Shown: piece by piece, positions 23,491 to 33,644 of the stretch
How positions within the stretch are numbered: position 1 is the stretch's first letter
How the letters are laid out: each line of letters begins with the position of its first letter
NCBI RefSeq assembly: GCF_000350105.1
Contig: NZ_CAIY01000088.1
Location: 31,792 to 95,791 of the forward strand
Direction of reading: 5' to 3'
From: Richelia intracellularis HH01
GTDB lineage: Bacteria > Cyanobacteriota > Cyanobacteriia > Cyanobacteriales > Nostocaceae
Length of the DNA: 64,000 nt
The notes under the pieces: generated by a model
Seen by the model: only the letters and a program-made list of their open reading frames with translations
The model's database searches: none
What the model was told of the DNA's origin: nothing
Program-made: the position numbers and the translations under genes

Positions 23491-24801
23491 TTAACTTTCC
23501 AGCTGATCAATTTCCTTTGGTACACCAGCGGTTAAAACTTCGTTACTATTAACTGTTACTAACACATCATCTTCAATACGAATTCCAATACCAACCCAAC
23601 GAGGATCGATAGCTGGTTGACCCTCTGCTGGCTCAGTATCATGACTAATATATAGTCCGGGTTCCACTGTTAAGACTTGGCCTTGCTGTAAAATTTGTGG
23701 TTTGTATTTTCCATACTGATAAATCCCCACATCATGTACATCCAAACCTAGCCAGTGTCCAGTTTGATGCATATAATATGGTTTATATTTCCCCGCTTCA
23801 ACTAAATTATCAACATTTCCCTTTAAAAGACCTAACTCTACTAAACCTTCTGTTAGTGAATAAACGGCTACGTCATGGACTTGGTTATAGGAATTACCAG
23901 GTTGTACTTGGGCAATTGCTTGTTTCTGAGCCCTTAAAACTATTTCATACAAAGCCTTTTGCTCTCCCGTAAACTTCTTTCCCACAGGAAATGTACGGGT
24001 GATATCCGAATTATAGTAACCATATGAACATCCAGCATCAATCAATAACAAATCGTGATTCTGCATTTGGCAAGTATTTTCTATATAGTGAAGTATGCAG
24101 GCGTTTGCTCCAGAAGCTACAATAGAAGGATATGCAGGACTACTTCCACCCCGTAAACGAAACACTCGCTCAATTTCAGCTTGAACCTCATATTCATAGC
24201 TTCCTGGTTGGGCTATTTTCATAGCATGATTGTGTGCCTCTACTGCTATTTCGGAGGATTTTCGCATTAATTCTAGCTCAGCCTCACTTTTTATCAATCT
24301 CATGCTATGGAGAATAACACCCGTGTCCTCAATGGCAAGTGGGCCAGTACCACGTTTGGAATAGGTATTTAATAAAACTTGATAATGATTGATAATAGTT
24401 TCATTAAATAAGCGATCACGTCCCAGACGATAATAAATGCGGTCTGCATTTTCTAAGTAATAAGGTAACTTTTCTTCCAATTCTACAATTGAGTAAGCTG
24501 CATCTGCACCATAAATCTCTCTCGCTGCATTTACTCCACATCGATAACCACTCCAGACTTCTTTTCCCCGCTCCTTGGGTTGAACAAATAACACAAATTG
24601 GTGTTCTGAGTGGTGAGGTGCTAAAATTGCTACTGCTTGGGGTTCATTAAAACCAGTCAGGTAAAAGAAGTCACTATCCTGACGATAGGCATACTCCACA
24701 TCATTATGCATTACGGCAATAGGAGCACTATGAAATATAGCAGTACCATTACCAATTTTTGACATAAATGCTTTACGGCGCTGCCGATATTCTGTTTGCA
24801 T
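23491..24801 (-). CDS. pepP: Xaa-Pro aminopeptidase (aminopeptidase P)
   Basis: A 436-residue dinuclear-metal peptidase that removes an N-terminal residue preceding proline. The N-terminal non-catalytic domain (about 1-170) includes the block DSDFFYLTGFNEPQAV. The pita-bread catalytic domain has all metal ligands: the two aspartates in LIDAGCSYGYYNSDITRTFP, the histidine in HQTGHWLGLDVHD, and glutamates in LTVEPGLYIS and GIGIRIEDDVLVT. Length and motif order are those of PepP. The start at 24801 (MQTEYRQRRKAFMSKIG) fits the family. It stands alone on the minus strand. Intact. Confidence 0.95.
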   Translation of the reverse strand: MQTEYRQRRKAFMSKIGNGTAIFHSAPIAVMHNDVEYAYRQDSDFFYLTGFNEPQAVAILAPHHSEHQFVLFVQPKERGKEVWSGYRCGVNAAREIYGADAAYSIVELEEKLPYYLENADRIYYRLGRDRLFNETIINHYQVLLNTYSKRGTGPLAIEDTGVILHSMRLIKSEAELELMRKSSEIAVEAHNHAMKIAQPGSYEYEVQAEIERVFRLRGGSSPAYPSIVASGANACILHYIENTCQMQNHDLLLIDAGCSYGYYNSDITRTFPVGKKFTGEQKALYEIVLRAQKQAIAQVQPGNSYNQVHDVAVYSLTEGLVELGLLKGNVDNLVEAGKYKPYYMHQTGHWLGLDVHDVGIYQYGKYKPQILQQGQVLTVEPGLYISHDTEPAEGQPAIDPRWVGIGIRIEDDVLVTVNSNEVLTAGVPKEIDQLES

Positions 24802-25261
24802 ACCTACCTGAATGTTTAGACTTAAGATATTGTAACTCCTAGTCTTACCTATAAGGCTTATTAAGTTAAAATAAGAGAGGATAATTTAATACAGGTAAGA
24901 CTTTCGATTTAAAATCGAATCTTAGTCTTGATATGGATGACAAAAACTTGAATCTTAAATCACTAAATTACTAAGAAATAATGCAAATACCTAACTTATT
25001 AAACAGTTTATGATACCAGTGTGGCTACTCAAGCTTCATAGAAATTCCATAGAATGAAGTACTCCTTGAAGTAACTTAATACTCTATTTAACACCTAAGT
25101 ACTTTTCAGTAAGCCCCTCTAAGGAGTAAAACTAGTGTGTAAAATAGTTACCATATAGAGAATATAACTTTTAATCTAGGGTTGAATTAGGTTAAAAGTA
25201 TAACCTGGGCACATACTTAGACGTCAGTGAAAACCATTCACTTGCAAACTGTCATGAAAAA
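24802..25261. other. Intergenic gap with a small palindrome upstream of pepP
   Basis: The 460 bases between phoH and pepP hold TTCGATTT-A-AAATCGAA at 24903-24919, a perfect 8-bp dyad about 100 bases upstream of the pepP start that could be an operator. No gene is seen. Confidence 0.4.
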
Positions 25262-26215
25262 CTAAACTTCATATTGCTCATAAGCAGTAACAATCCTTTG
25301 TACTAGACGGTGGCGAACCACATCTTTTTGAGAAAATTCACAAAAGGCTATTCCTTCTACATTCTTTAAAATCTTTATGGCTACACTTAAACCGGACTGC
25401 TGATGGGGCTGTAAGTCAGTTTGTGTAATGTCTCCTGTCACCACAATACGGGAATGAAAACCCAAGCGGGTCAATATCATTTTAATCTGTGATGCTGTGG
25501 TATTCTGGGCTTCATCTACAATTACAAAAGCATTGTCAAGGGTACGGCCTCTCATATAAGCAAGAGGAGCAACTTCTATTATGCCCTTTTCTATAAGAGA
25601 TGGCAACTTTTCTGGGGCTATAAATTGATGAATGGCATCATAAAGCGGACGTAGATAGGGGTTGATTTTCTGTTGTAAGTCTCCTGGTAAAAAACCCAAT
25701 TTTTCCCCTGCTTCGACCGCTGGTCGAGTTAAAATCAACTTTTCAAATTGATTGTTGAGTAGTGCTTTTACTGCAATAACTACAGCTAAAAAAGTTTTAC
25801 CTGTACCCGCAGGACCAGTGCAAAATGTCAAGTCACTTTTGCTAATAGCTTCAATATATTCTTTTTGGCAAAATGTTTTAGCACGGATTACTTTACCCCT
25901 TCGAGTTTTTGCCAAAACTCTTTTTTGCAAATCCTCAAGTTCTCCCTCTCTATGAGTATTAAGAGCTTGATAAGCAGTCAAAATATCTGCGTTAGAAATA
26001 ATGCTGCCCACATGCCAGAGATTTTCCAATGTTTGCACCAAATTCATGGCAATCTCCATCTGTTTTGGAGTTCCAGAAATCAACAACTCCTGACCCCGTA
26101 ATACTATGTTTGCTCCTGTCAGATTACAGATAATTTTTAGATTTTCTCCTGCATATCCTGCCAAAGCGATCGTACTATCGATACTTGGTATTTGAATTGT
26201 TAAGGCAGCTGCCAT
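25262..26215 (-). CDS. phoH: PhoH family ATPase
   Basis: This 317-residue protein has an N-terminal KH-like RNA-binding region (about 20-75) followed by the PhoH ATPase domain, with Walker A TGPAGTGKT near residue 137 and Walker B FVIVDEAQN near 245. The blocks TRPAVEAGEKLGFLPGDLQQKINPYLRPLYDA and VVTGDITQTDL are diagnostic. Family members are P-loop proteins linked to RNA metabolism and often to ribosome maturation with YbeY; the precise role is not settled. It stands alone here and ybeY is not adjacent. The protein is complete. Confidence 0.95.
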   Translation of the reverse strand: MAAALTIQIPSIDSTIALAGYAGENLKIICNLTGANIVLRGQELLISGTPKQMEIAMNLVQTLENLWHVGSIISNADILTAYQALNTHREGELEDLQKRVLAKTRRGKVIRAKTFCQKEYIEAISKSDLTFCTGPAGTGKTFLAVVIAVKALLNNQFEKLILTRPAVEAGEKLGFLPGDLQQKINPYLRPLYDAIHQFIAPEKLPSLIEKGIIEVAPLAYMRGRTLDNAFVIVDEAQNTTASQIKMILTRLGFHSRIVVTGDITQTDLQPHQQSGLSVAIKILKNVEGIAFCEFSQKDVVRHRLVQRIVTAYEQYEV

Positions 26216-26940
26216 ATTAAGATTTTCAATTTTCTGAGAAGTAGTAAATTTGAAGGAGCTAGAAGTGGAAAGTTATAAGTAGAAGACTAGAATTCCTCCA
26301 AGTTTTGTCTGCCTTTAAAGGCAAAGATTATAAATGATTCAGAGAAATAAAAAAGGAACTTGGAACAGATCAAAAATTTTCTTACTTAGCAATAAGTATA
26401 GTAGAAAAATCCTATGTTCTGTTCTCCTCATATCCTTTGCAATAACATCTTTAGTGTTATTGCAAAGGATTATTTTCCTTGCCAAAATGAGGAAAATAAT
26501 TAGGCTATTTGCACTACATAATTACGTATGGCACTATGGCCGATACATACTTTCCTAGACGGAAGCTTTTGTTAAGACATCTAAAATAAGCAACAGCCTG
26601 TGATTAATGGGAAGCTTGTCTAGCAATGCTTCCCAATTCTATTGTTGTTTTTATTTTGATCGTGACGATTTTTATCCTACTACCAGACATCTTATCTTAA
26701 CTACTGAGCTACAATTATTTTCATGTTTATTGATTACCTGAAAACTGCTCTTATCCAATGCAATAATTTCTTCTGCAGCCTAAGTATTCTGTTTATCTCA
26801 TCTAGATACTCCTAGTTAATAATATAAATTCCGGAAATACTAAAAATAGCCAATGCAAAAATCCCAACGATTCTCAGATAGTTATCTAAAATAGTCAGGA
26901 TATACCTGCATTTTGGGCTATTTTGACTGACTTCCAATTA
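26216..26940. other. Intergenic gap, about 0.73 kb, with a long hairpin
   Basis: The gap separates phoH and rpsP, both on the minus strand. It contains the hairpin at 26432-26470 (listed separately) and little else. The plus-strand frame 26334-26558 spans the hairpin and appears to be a by-product of it. Confidence 0.5.
26432..26470. terminator. Perfect 16-bp hairpin between rpsP and phoH
   Basis: ATCCTTTGCAATAACA (26432-26447) is exactly complementary to TGTTATTGCAAAGGAT (26455-26470), loop of 7. It lies about 470 bases after the rpsP stop and 217 bases before the phoH start on that strand. No T-run on the minus strand follows. It shares the core TTGCAATAA with the hairpin at 34628-34669. 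Confidence 0.45.
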
Positions 26941-27198
26941 TTATGTTGATGTTGCGCTGACTTCTTTAAAGACATTCGCTTTTTCCAGAATCCGACGGAC
27001 TGTATTTGTAGGATGGGCACCTTGTTGTAGTCGCTTTACAATCCCAGGAATATCCAAACGGACTTCATCTGTTCTAGGATTATAAAAACCCAATTCTTCT
27101 AAAGGGATACCATCACGACGCGCAAGACTATTGATAGCAATAATGCGGTAGCTAGGTTCTCGCTTTTTACCATATCTTTTCAGGCGTAGTTTAATCAT
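26941..27198 (-). CDS. rpsP: 30S ribosomal protein S16
   Basis: The 85-residue protein begins [30 protein letters not shown] and contains [17 protein letters not shown] and [17 protein letters not shown], all typical of S16, which helps assemble the small subunit. It follows ffh on the same strand after 270 bases; ffh-rpsP is a common bacterial pairing and they may be co-transcribed. The start ATG 27198 matches the family exactly. Intact. Confidence 0.98.
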   Translation of the reverse strand: MIKLRLKRYGKKREPSYRIIAINSLARRDGIPLEELGFYNPRTDEVRLDIPGIVKRLQQGAHPTNTVRRILEKANVFKEVSATST

Positions 27199-27468
27199 CT
27201 TAAGAAATTATATTCCTGTGTTTTTGTGTTATATCTCATTATCTTAGAGACGAAGAAAGTTAATTAGTTGTATTCATCTTTCTTTCCATATAAACAAGTC
27301 TAATGCTTTTTAAATTTTATTGGGTGGGTTATTTGCTAAGTTTTGGGCTTTTCTATCTCATAACTTATGCATAAGGGTATGGATATACAAGTTCGTACCT
27401 TAGCATTTACTGAATAATAAATACCATCATTTTTTAAAACTTATACCCTTGTATTTTGGGATATTAAT

Positions 27469-28920
27469 TTAAAGATTGCCAAAACCTTTTTTCTTTTTGG
27501 GTTTCTTTTTAGCTCGAACATTACTATTATAACCTCGCCAACCAGGAGCCCTAGTATTCCCTGTTCCAACAATAGAATTATTACTCATCCTATTACCAAG
27601 CATCCCAGGAATTTTAGACAGGTCTCCCTGTCCCATTTTCTGCATCATTGAACGCATTTTTTGAAAATCACCTACGAGCTTACTCACATCCACATCCTTG
27701 TAACCAGAGCCTTTGGCAATACGCTTGCGGCGATTAGGAGAGCTAGATAAGATTTCGGGGTTGTTGCGCTCTTCTATAGTCATAGAATTTATCATTGCTT
27801 CATAACGTTTGAGCTGAGTTTCTCCCTTCTGTAGTTGCTCATCTGTTAATTTATTCATCCCAGGAATCATTTTAATTATTCCCCCCAAAGACCCCATATT
27901 CTTTAGTAAGCGCATTTGTTTGAGGAAATCAGTAAAGTCAAATTTTGCTGACAGAATTTTTTCCTGCATTTTTTCTGCATCGGCAATATCTATCTCTTCT
28001 TGAGCTTTTTCTACAAGAGTCAAGACATCACCCATACCTAGAATTCGAGATGCCATACGTTCAGGATAAAAGGGTTGTAAGGCCTCTACTTTTTCACCTA
28101 TACCTACAAATTTAATTGGGGTTCCAGAAACGCGCCGTACAGATAGAGCTGCCCCACCACGGCTATCACCATCAAGCTTGCTAAGAATAGCACCAGATAT
28201 TCCCACCTGCTTATTAAAAACGTGCGTAAGACTGGCTGCCTCCTGACCAGTCATGGCATCAACCACTAACAAAGTTTCATGGGGTTTAACAGTCTCTTTT
28301 ATGCGACTTAATTCCCCCATCATGTCTGCATCAATTTGTAAACGTCCAGCAGTATCAATAATTACTGTATTTATACCTTCTACTTTAGCCTTTTCCACAC
28401 CTAGACGGGCAATATCAACAGGATTAGCATCACTCCCCATATCAAATACAGGTACTCCTATTTGGTTACCCAGGGTTGTTAACTGATTGATTGCTGCCGG
28501 TCGATACACATCAGTAGCTACCATCAAGCAACTACGATTTAATTTATGTAAGTGCAATGCAAGTTTAGCTGTAGCAGTAGTCTTACCAGTCCCCTGCAAA
28601 CCAGCCATTAGAATAATTGTGGGAGCAGTATCTACTTCTATGAGGGGAACATTAGTTTCCCCCATTACCGCAACCAGCTCATCATAAACAATCTTAATAA
28701 ATTGTTGATCTGGACTGATTCCACTAATCACCTTAGTCCCCTGTGCCTTTGGTTCGACCTCAGCAATAAATTCCTTGACTACCTGGAGATTCACATCCGC
28801 TTCCAATAATGCGCGGCGTACATCCCTCAAGGCATCTCGAATATTTGATGGGGAAATTTCATCTTGGCCCCGTAGTTTTTTCCATGCTCCTTCTAAACGC
28901 TCAGCTATTGAATCAAACAT
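27469..28920 (-). CDS. ffh: Signal recognition particle protein Ffh
   Basis: Ffh is the GTPase that binds the SRP RNA and delivers nascent membrane proteins to the receptor FtsY. The 483-residue protein has an N domain (MFDSIAERLEGAWKKLRGQDEI), a G domain with GLQGTGKTTATAKLA (about 106-120), DTAGRLQ (about 190) and SKLDGDSRGGAALSVR (about 248), and a Met-rich M domain from about 300 (LKQMRLLKNMGSLGGIIKMIPGMNKL). The tail is strongly basic (RAKKKPKKKKGFGNL). It is upstream of rpsP. No SRP RNA gene is seen nearby. Intact. Confidence 0.98.
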   Translation of the reverse strand: MFDSIAERLEGAWKKLRGQDEISPSNIRDALRDVRRALLEADVNLQVVKEFIAEVEPKAQGTKVISGISPDQQFIKIVYDELVAVMGETNVPLIEVDTAPTIILMAGLQGTGKTTATAKLALHLHKLNRSCLMVATDVYRPAAINQLTTLGNQIGVPVFDMGSDANPVDIARLGVEKAKVEGINTVIIDTAGRLQIDADMMGELSRIKETVKPHETLLVVDAMTGQEAASLTHVFNKQVGISGAILSKLDGDSRGGAALSVRRVSGTPIKFVGIGEKVEALQPFYPERMASRILGMGDVLTLVEKAQEEIDIADAEKMQEKILSAKFDFTDFLKQMRLLKNMGSLGGIIKMIPGMNKLTDEQLQKGETQLKRYEAMINSMTIEERNNPEILSSSPNRRKRIAKGSGYKDVDVSKLVGDFQKMRSMMQKMGQGDLSKIPGMLGNRMSNNSIVGTGNTRAPGWRGYNSNVRAKKKPKKKKGFGNL

Positions 28921-29158
28921 AATATGTTTACAGTTATTACAACAAGTAAAATAGGGGTTCGCTAGTGACTTAAAAGTCTTTTAAGGGGGTTTTTGCCCTT
29001 TAAGAGTCTACTTATTACAAGCTTAGTCTGTTTCTACTAGCCTTCAACAAATAAATAGTAGGATAATAAAATAAAATTAAGTTTAGATAATCCAAGTAAA
29101 TTGCTTCAATTATCTTTTTTAAATGTAGAATTGTGTTATGGTAACCAAGTATAAACAT

Positions 29159-29230
<72 letters not shown>

Positions 29231-29294
29231 TCTCAAGTGGGTTATTTCAACCTATTTTTTGTTAAAAGGCATAAATTGTAACAATTTGTATTCT

Positions 29295-29342
29295 GACCAT
29301 GAGATAATGGAGTATGAGGTATTTCTCCATTATCTCATGGTC
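29295..29342. terminator. Perfect 18-bp hairpin between tRNA-Cys and thrC
   Basis: GACCATGAGATAATGGAG (29295-29312) is exactly complementary to CTCCATTATCTCATGGTC (29325-29342), loop of 12. It begins two bases beyond the thrC stop (29345) and 64 bases after tRNA-Cys, which converge on it. It probably stops both transcripts; no T-run is present on either side. Confidence 0.7.
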
Positions 29343-29344
29343 AA

Positions 29345-30436
29345 CTAGAACCCCATAGCTTTAGCTACAACTTCAACTTTCATCTCAACCCCTTTTTGAA
29401 ATTGACTATTGCCATGTTTCATGGCCATTTCTGGGTCTTTTAAACCATGTCCTGTTAATATACAAACCACTGTCGCTCCCGTTGGTATTTCGTCTTTCAT
29501 CTTTAATAATCCCGCTACAGAAGATGCACTGGCCGGTTCACAAAAAATACCCTCTTCTGAAGCCAGAATTTGATAGGCATTTAATATCTCTGCATCTGTT
29601 ACAGCATGGAAACTGCCTTGGCTTGCATCTTTGGCAGCTACTGCTTTCCCCCAACTAGCAGGATTTCCAATCCGAATGGCTGTAGCAATAGTCTCTGGTT
29701 TCGTTACAGGTTGACCATTTACTAACGGTGCTGCACCTGCAGCTTGAAATCCCATCATCTTTGGTAAGCGGTCACATTTCCCAGCTTGAAAATATTGGCA
29801 GAATCCCATCCAATAAGCAGTAATATTACCAGCATTACCCATAGGTATACATAACCAATCGGGAGCATTGCCCAAAACATCTACTACTTCAAACGCTCCT
29901 GTCTTTTGACCTTCCAAGCGGTAGGGATTCAGTGAGTTTACTAAGGTAATGGGATAATTATCGGCCATTTGTCGTACAACTCCCAAGGCCTGGTCAAAGT
30001 TACCCCTAATAGCTATAACTTCGGCCCCATATAGTAAAGCCTGTGCCAACTTACCCAAAGCGACGTAACCATCAGGAATCACTACAAATGGACGCATACC
30101 ACCCCTTCGTGCATAGGCAGCGGCAGCTGCTGAAGTGTTACCTGTACTTGCACAAATTACAGCTTTTGCTCCTTCTTCCTTTGCCTTTGAAATTGCCATA
30201 GTCATACCCCTATCTTTAAAACTACCAGTAGGGTTAAGACCATCATATTTTATATACACGCTTACTTGTCTACCAATCCTTTCTGCCAAAGTGAAAGAAG
30301 GTATTAGTGGCGTGTTACCCTCTAGTAAAGTAACTATTGGGGTTGTTGTACTTACAGGCAAATACTCACGATAGGCTTCTATTAGTCCAGGCCAAGGTTG
30401 GCATTGGTATTTTTCAGCAGACAGACTCAAAGTCAC
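29345..30436 (-). CDS. thrC: Threonine synthase
   Basis: Converts O-phosphohomoserine to threonine with pyridoxal phosphate, the last step of threonine synthesis. The 363-residue protein has the PLP lysine in [12 protein letters not shown] (about residues 67-78), the phosphate-binding [12 protein letters not shown], and the C-terminal [15 protein letters not shown] and [13 protein letters not shown]. Length agrees with the short bacterial class. It is not linked to asd/dapA at 39.8-42 kb but belongs to the same aspartate pathway. A terminator hairpin begins just after the stop. Intact. Confidence 0.96.
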   Translation of the reverse strand: MTLSLSAEKYQCQPWPGLIEAYREYLPVSTTTPIVTLLEGNTPLIPSFTLAERIGRQVSVYIKYDGLNPTGSFKDRGMTMAISKAKEEGAKAVICASTGNTSAAAAAYARRGGMRPFVVIPDGYVALGKLAQALLYGAEVIAIRGNFDQALGVVRQMADNYPITLVNSLNPYRLEGQKTGAFEVVDVLGNAPDWLCIPMGNAGNITAYWMGFCQYFQAGKCDRLPKMMGFQAAGAAPLVNGQPVTKPETIATAIRIGNPASWGKAVAAKDASQGSFHAVTDAEILNAYQILASEEGIFCEPASASSVAGLLKMKDEIPTGATVVCILTGHGLKDPEMAMKHGNSQFQKGVEMKVEVVAKAMGF

Positions 30437-30823
30437 AGGATGTATAACAGCTATTAGCTCTAACTGACAACGTACTTATAAACATATCATCAGGGGATCC
30501 CAAATGTAGCCATCGGGAAAATATATTGTTATTTATTATGAAGTACATTGGCGATGGGTTAATAGTAGCTATTTTCAAAATCCTGCTCATCCTAGACTTT
30601 AGGTATACGAATTAATGCTTAAACCTTTTTATTCTTAGACCAAACAGGTGTTAATTTTATTTTGCAGAATTATAAAAATGCCGAGATAAAAATGCCATTT
30701 TTTACAAACTAACTAATCAATCATATAAGTAAAAACAATTTAATACCAGCTGATACAACTTAAACTCTAGGTTATAATTGAGTGTTGGACAGTGTGAGTT
30801 ATTTTGCGGAGTTCGTTGTTAAA
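30437..30823. other. Divergent gap between thrC and the small gene at 30824
   Basis: About 390 AT-rich bases with no gene. They should hold the promoters of thrC (minus) and the small plus-strand gene. No operator could be assigned. Confidence 0.4.
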
Positions 30824-31012
30824 ATGCACATGTCTTATATTTCCTCTGCTAGCTCTAAGCAAAAAGATGGAGCTAATAAACTGCATAAGTCTATCTATTC
30901 AAAAGAACAACTTGTTAAATTTATTAATTTACAAGCACAGGTAGATTACCTGTTACAGAAGTTGCAAAGTTTACAGGAGCAAAAGTTGGCTAACCAAAAA
31001 CAGGCTAATTGA
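30824..31012 (+). CDS. Unknown small protein with a C-terminal coiled coil
   Basis: From ATG 30824 the peptide begins MHMSYISSASSKQKDGANKLHKSIYSKEQLVKFINLQAQVDYLLQKLQSL. It has a Ser/Lys-rich start and a C-terminal heptad-like helix (LVKFINLQAQVDYLLQKLQSLQEQKLA) predicted as a coiled coil. The frame stays open to 30782, but residues from MSYIS onward (ATG 30830) look most protein-like, and no start has a clear Shine-Dalgarno. I do not recognise a named family. Codon use and composition look coding, unlike the surrounding gap. It stands alone. Confidence 0.55.
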   Translation: MHMSYISSASSKQKDGANKLHKSIYSKEQLVKFINLQAQVDYLLQKLQSLQEQKLANQKQAN

Positions 31013-31508
31013 TTCTAGAAGACTTAGATTAACTCAACTTCAAAGTCATTATTCTTCAAGTTTCAAAAATTGATTGTTTTTAGATAGGGACTTGAGAGAC
31101 TAGTAATTTGAGAGAGTTTTAATTCAAATTTAATATTAGGATATTGAATTATTTATATTTACTCTGTTCCATATTTTAATAGCTATATGGTTTAAATTTG
31201 TTATCAAGAATTGACAACCCTGTTGGGAAATGAGTCAATAAAATAATGTAAGTAAAAGTAATTAATTCAGAACTTAAATTTGAATTCAATATACCAATTA
31301 TGTCTGTGAAGTTCATTGCATACTGTTGCTCAATAAAAGTTATATAATCCAGTATAAATATTGAATCTCATATCAATACCCTCGTTTAAATTGTGACAAA
31401 CCATAATTTTTGTTGTTATCTATCCTGAATTCTTACTGTTTCATTTCTTATGTAATTTGTTGACTATAAGTTTTTATAGATGATTGAAGGTACCAATAAT
31501 TCTTTATT

Positions 31509-31543
31509 GGAATACCCGTCAAAAGTATTTTGACGGGTATTCC
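31509..31543. terminator. Perfect 16-bp stem with 3-base loop
   Basis: GGAATACCCGTCAAAA (31509-31524) pairs exactly with TTTTGACGGGTATTCC (31528-31543). It lies about 500 bases after the small gene and over 1 kb before plmA, so it may end a transcript not otherwise seen, or be a remnant of a repeat element. Confidence 0.45.
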
Positions 31544-31686
31544 ACCCTTCCTTGGTTTAATTAATGTATATATTTTCATGCTGTAGATTTTGAAAATTAG
31601 TTTTCTATTATATTCGTAGAATAACATCCAGGGTTTACGGATAAATTTTTTATCTCTTTCATATCAAGTAAATTCTAACTTTACAG

Positions 31687-31706
31687 CACCGGGAAATTTC
31701 CCGGTG
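31687..31706. repeat. Perfect 20-bp GC-rich palindrome
   Basis: CACCGGGAAATTTCCCGGTG reads the same on both strands and is much more GC-rich than its surroundings. It could be a protein-binding operator or a terminator stem. No gene is close. Confidence 0.5.
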
Positions 31707-32613
31707 GGGGCCTATTTCTGGAAGTCTTAATTCTAATTATATTAGTATTGTGTTATTCTCCTTAAGAATATTAACCAGAAACTAAAAATACAGCTACAAG
31801 ATAAAATGTTTAGAAAGGTAAATGTTTTTTTGCAAGTTCTCAATAATTTTTGTAGCTCATATCATCATTTGTGAAAGGATTTAAAGGAAAATTAATTTTT
31901 GCCTGTATTAAGGTGAAGAATACTACAACAAGTATAGTCTTTTTCTGATTTTTCTGAAATTTGTTTAACTTTTTGCAGTAGGAATGCTGTCATCTAAAGT
32001 GAAAAAAATATAAACAAACCTTATAATAACTGAACTAAGTCAGGATTCTTGAATAGTTCATAAGAACTTGAAGGTTCCTCAATGACTATTATCCTTTAGA
32101 CTAAATTTTGTATTCCCCAGCAGTTTTAAAGTCTGGAGTTTAGGCAAAAGTATAATTAGTGGTAAAACTAGTTAGGTTTTCAGCTCTAGTAAAAGGTGTT
32201 AGCAATAACCACATAATTAAGATAAGTAATATTTCTTATCTTAATATGGTTCCTCAATTTAGATATCAATATTAAAAAACTACTGCAGTAAAACTATTCC
32301 GGGATAAACTTCTGGAATAATTAGCCTAGCCAAAGAAGCATCGTTATATTACATCAGTTTGCGAAAGTTTAACTGTTATAGCGGTAATAGCTAGCTCTGT
32401 CATAATGTTTATTTACTTATAGGATGTGATTATTTTAGATTTAACCATGACATTGTTCCAAAGTTTATATTATGTGTGTCGATTCTGTATAAATTAATCA
32501 AAACAGTGGGAATAAGCAATTGCCAAAATCAACATTCGCGGTATAAATAAATATTTAACAGATAGCAGATACAGCTGGTCTTACACTGCTAATAGCACTT
32601 AGGAGTTTTGGTG

Positions 32614-33600
32614 ATGCTTCAGTTTCGTATTCAACCAGATAGTGAAATTCCTTCTTCAACCCAGCTGTTTAATCAAATTAGATTTGCGATTGCCTCTCGG
32701 CAATATCCACCCGGATATAAATTGCCAAGTACAAGGGCACTAGCTATGCAGACAGGGTTACATCGGAATACAATTAGTAAAGTTTATCGCCAGTTAGAAG
32801 ATGAAGGCTTTGTTGAAAGTCTTGCTGGCTCTGGTATTTATGTCCGTGCCCAGGGACATGAGGGTGGTAGTAGATTACAATCTCCTGTTTTTAGACAACA
32901 TCCAGAAGCCTATAAAACAGTCCAATATGCACTAGATGACTTACTGTCACAGGGTTGTTCTCTAAATCAAGTACAGGGAATATTTTTAGCTGAAATTGAT
33001 TGGCGTTTGCGTTGTAGTGCTAGGGTTTTAGTCGCAGTACCAGCTACAGATATTGGTGCAGGTGAATTAATGATTGATGAATTGGAAGAATCCCTACAAA
33101 TTCCCGTTCAACTAGTAGTTATGGAGGAATTAGCCGCAGTCCTTAACCAAACTAGCTCAGCTACTGTAGTCACTAGTCGATATTTTATTGGAGAAGTTGA
33201 AGCACTCGCTGCTCCCAGGACAGTTAGAGTAATTCCCCTAGATATATATGACTATGCTAAAGAAGTTGATGTGGTTAAAAGTATGCCTCAAGATAGTTGT
33301 ATTGGAATCACTAGCCTTAGCCCTGGAATTCTAAGAGCTACGGAGGTGATTCTCCATGGTTTACGTGGAGATCAGTTACTAGTGATGACAGCACAGCCGA
33401 AAGATAATTACAAACTCAAAGCAATTGTAAAACGAGCGCAAGTAGTCTTCTGTACAGATCCCTCTAGTTTTAGAGCTGCGCAGGCAGCAGTAAATGATGC
33501 CCTTGAAGATATAATTCGCCCACCAAAATTAATTCGTTGTGAAAATTACATTGGTACTAAATCTATTAATCTTTTGAAGCGGGAGCTGGGCTTAGGTTGA
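32614..33600 (+). CDS. plmA: GntR-family transcriptional regulator PlmA
   Basis: The ~328-residue protein has an N-terminal GntR winged helix (about 5-75) with FRIQPDSEIPSSTQLFNQIRFAIASRQYPPGYKLPSTRALA and TGLHRNTISKVYRQLEDEGFVESLAGSGIYV. A long C-terminal domain follows that is not an aminotransferase or a standard FadR/HutC effector domain. This matches PlmA, a GntR regulator restricted to cyanobacteria, first linked to plasmid maintenance in Anabaena and reported to interact with the PII-PipX nitrogen signalling complex. AGGAG at 32601-32605 supports initiation at GTG 32611 or ATG 32614; I prefer the ATG. A 1.6 kb gap lies upstream. Intact. Confidence 0.82.
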   Translation: MLQFRIQPDSEIPSSTQLFNQIRFAIASRQYPPGYKLPSTRALAMQTGLHRNTISKVYRQLEDEGFVESLAGSGIYVRAQGHEGGSRLQSPVFRQHPEAYKTVQYALDDLLSQGCSLNQVQGIFLAEIDWRLRCSARVLVAVPATDIGAGELMIDELEESLQIPVQLVVMEELAAVLNQTSSATVVTSRYFIGEVEALAAPRTVRVIPLDIYDYAKEVDVVKSMPQDSCIGITSLSPGILRATEVILHGLRGDQLLVMTAQPKDNYKLKAIVKRAQVVFCTDPSSFRAAQAAVNDALEDIIRPPKLIRCENYIGTKSINLLKRELGLG

Positions 33601-33644
33601 ATATACTACAGAATAAATACTCAATAATATGGCAAAAAATACAC

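Larger units (their letters stand above)
31013..32607. other. Intergenic gap, about 1.6 kb, with two strong palindromes
   Basis: No gene is recognised upstream of plmA. Two striking elements are listed separately: a 16-bp stem at 31509-31543 and a 20-bp palindrome at 31687-31706. The rest is very AT-rich. Confidence 0.5.

Noticed and set aside
26334..26558. 74-codon frame with an apparent membrane helix
   Set aside because: The hydrophobic part is produced by the perfect hairpin at 26432-26470; the frame is a by-product of that inverted repeat.
26830..26835. TCCGGA in the phoH-rpsP gap, considered as a DIF1 promoter
   Set aside because: No developmental gene or small RNA follows at a sensible distance on either strand; six-base matches are expected by chance.
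28921..29158. Possible SRP RNA gene next to ffh
   Set aside because: The conserved tetraloop and GGTCAGGTCC-like core of SRP RNA are absent; only an imperfect hairpin near 28974-29005 is present.
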